Source: an uncultured Bacteroidota bacterium
GTDB taxonomy: Bacteria; Bacteroidota; Bacteroidia; UKL13-3
NCBI GenBank assembly: GCA_903907885.1
Contig: CAIVPY010000172.1
Coordinates: forward strand, 1 to 6,611
Direction: 5' to 3'
DNA length: 6,611 bases
Each line of letters begins with the position of its first letter. Positions within the stretch are counted from its first letter, which is position 1. Position numbers and translations under genes: made by a program. The notes beneath the pieces were generated by a model, which saw nothing but the letters and a program-made list of their open reading frames with translations, did no database searches and was not told where the DNA came from. Positions 5,899 to 6,611 of this stretch are shown one piece after another.

Positions 5899-6198
5899 TT
5901 AGCCAAAAAGGTTGCCTAAACCACCAGGCAACATACTCCCCATTAAGGATTTCATTTCGCTTTTGGCAATATTGTCAGCTTGTTCTATTGCACTTTCAAT
6001 TGCCATTTGTAAAGTTTCCTCAATTTGCTCCTTGTTTTCAGGTCTTAGTAAGTCTGCTTGAATATCGACAGAAATTATCCTCTTGTTACCGTTTGCAACA
6101 ACCGTAATTCCCTGCACCTTTCCTTCAACGGTAATTTGCGACAGTTTTATTTTTATTTCTTCCGCTTTTTGTTTTGCCTCAGCTATTTTACCAAACAT
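5899..6198 (-). CDS. YbaB/EbfC family nucleoid-associated DNA-binding protein
   Basis: This is a 99-residue protein matching the YbaB/EbfC family, small dimeric proteins that bind DNA and coat the nucleoid in the cytoplasm. It shows the family plan: an N-terminal charged helix (MFGKIAEAKQKAEEIKIKL, 1-19), a beta-sheet with VEGKVQGITVVANGNKRIISVDI at about 24-46, then a long helix (about 57-87) and a flexible C-terminus MLPGGLGNLFG. It is slightly shorter than E. coli YbaB (109), lacking the glycine-rich stretch before the first helix. The ATG at 6198 is supported by an AAAGGA Shine-Dalgarno 7 bases upstream. The usual partners dnaX and recR are not in the window. It lies 65 bp after a DUF2147 gene on the same strand, so co-transcription is possible. 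Confidence 0.9.
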   Translation of the reverse strand: MFGKIAEAKQKAEEIKIKLSQITVEGKVQGITVVANGNKRIISVDIQADLLRPENKEQIEETLQMAIESAIEQADNIAKSEMKSLMGSMLPGGLGNLFG

Positions 6199-6205
6199 GA
6201 TATTT

Positions 6206-6211
6206 TCCTTT
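6206..6211 (-). promoter_or_regulatory. Shine-Dalgarno of the YbaB/EbfC gene
   Basis: The minus strand reads AAAGGA, 7 bases before the ATG at 6198. It is the clearest ribosome-binding site in a window where the other starts have almost none, and it supports the chosen start. Confidence 0.6.
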
Positions 6212-6218
6212 TATTGAA

Positions 6219-6236
6219 CAAAAATATACAAAAATA
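6219..6236 (-). promoter_or_regulatory. Two tandem -7-like elements upstream of the YbaB/EbfC gene
   Basis: On the minus strand TATTTTTG, which matches TAnnTTTG, occurs at 6219-6226 and again at 6229-6236, one helical turn (10 bp) apart. No TTG at the usual 17-23 bp distance was found for either. The AT-rich sequence makes chance matches likely, so these are only candidate start signals. Confidence 0.3.
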
Positions 6237-6263
6237 AAATGTTATTAAGAGTTTTTTTGGTAA

Positions 6264-6611
6264 CTACTTAACTCTTGTCCAAGTATCGGTTCTTCCTAAT
6301 AACGAAATGCCAATGAAACCTCTAATTTTCATGGTTTTGTTATCATCTAAATGAATTTTGCAACTATACGTTTTGCCGTTTTCAGGGTCATAGATGGTGC
6401 CTTTTTCCCAATTGTTTTCACTTTTATATTCAAAACCATCAAGCAAACGCAGCCCAAGCATATGAATGTTTTGTTTGCTTTTGTCTGGATTATTTTTGTC
6501 TATTTTGGGCTTGCCTTCAATGTTATTTGGCTCTCGAAGCCACACAATTCTACCAAAAAAGTACCCCTTAATGTTGTCAATTTTAACGTGCGCTTTACCA
6601 CTTCCTGTAAG
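6264..6611 (-). CDS. DUF2147 domain protein, C-terminal part (runs off the right edge)
   Basis: The frame is open to the edge of the window, giving 115 residues that begin LTGSGKAHVKI and end LLGRTDTWTRVK. The DUF2147 signature is clear: GRIVWLREPNN, GKPKIDKNNPD, IYDPENGKTYSCKI, and MKIRGFIGISLLGRTDTWTRV at the C-terminus. Members are usually exported proteins of about 140-150 residues, so mainly the signal peptide and a short N-terminal piece are missing. The biochemical role of the family is not established. A GTG inside the frame at 6543-6545 encodes the conserved valine of RIVWL and is not a start. The gene is followed after 65 bp by the YbaB/EbfC gene on the same strand. Confidence 0.93.
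   Translation of the reverse strand, partial: LTGSGKAHVKIDNIKGYFFGRIVWLREPNNIEGKPKIDKNNPDKSKQNIHMLGLRLLDGFEYKSENNWEKGTIYDPENGKTYSCKIHLDDNKTMKIRGFIGISLLGRTDTWTRVK

Noticed and set aside
5883..6107. Plus-strand open frame over the YbaB/EbfC gene
   Set aside because: It is a shadow of a recognised family on the other strand.

Overview
The window looks like a piece of a Bacteroidota chromosome, probably a free-living or sediment-type member of the Chitinophagales, Sphingobacteriales or Cytophagales; the order is not resolved. The evidence is AT-rich DNA with weak or absent Shine-Dalgarno sequences, two matches to the Bacteroidota promoter (TTG, 19 bp, TAnnTTTG), a secreted protein with a type IX secretion (T9SS) C-terminal sorting domain, a TonB-dependent receptor with an N-terminal carboxypeptidase-regulatory-like domain, and a DUF2147 protein.

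Layout from left to right. Positions 1-70 hold the probable end of a plus-strand gene with a His-rich tail and a strong intrinsic terminator. Positions 72-107 hold a short palindromic repeat. A secreted protein of unknown function follows at 186-851 behind a near-consensus promoter. Positions 852-1244 are non-coding and carry an approximately 200-bp inverted-repeat element (861-1059), a low-complexity direct-repeat patch (1081-1142) and the clpP promoter. clpP (1245-1934) ends in a strong terminator. A short non-coding gap (1996-2144) contains a possible gene remnant. A TonB-dependent receptor lies on the minus strand (2145-4469). It is divergent, with only 10 bp between start codons, from a T9SS-sorted secreted protein (4480-5220). 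That gene converges stop to stop, with no gap, on a small minus-strand lipoprotein (5221-5781). Upstream of the lipoprotein on the same strand are a YbaB/EbfC-type DNA-binding protein (5899-6198) and the C-terminal part of a DUF2147 protein that runs off the right edge.

The genes do not form one pathway. ClpP and YbaB are housekeeping proteins: cytoplasmic proteolysis and nucleoid binding. The receptor, the T9SS cargo, the lipoprotein, DUF2147 and the 186-851 product are predicted envelope or exported proteins. The receptor and the T9SS cargo share a tiny divergent start region and may be co-controlled, but this is inference. No riboswitch, tRNA, rRNA, CRISPR array, intact transposase or defence system was seen. 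The least explained items are the inverted-repeat element at 861-1059, the extremely compact receptor/T9SS junction, and the secreted orphan protein bracketed by dispersed-type repeats. I do not see convincing evidence of a wholly new biological system here.
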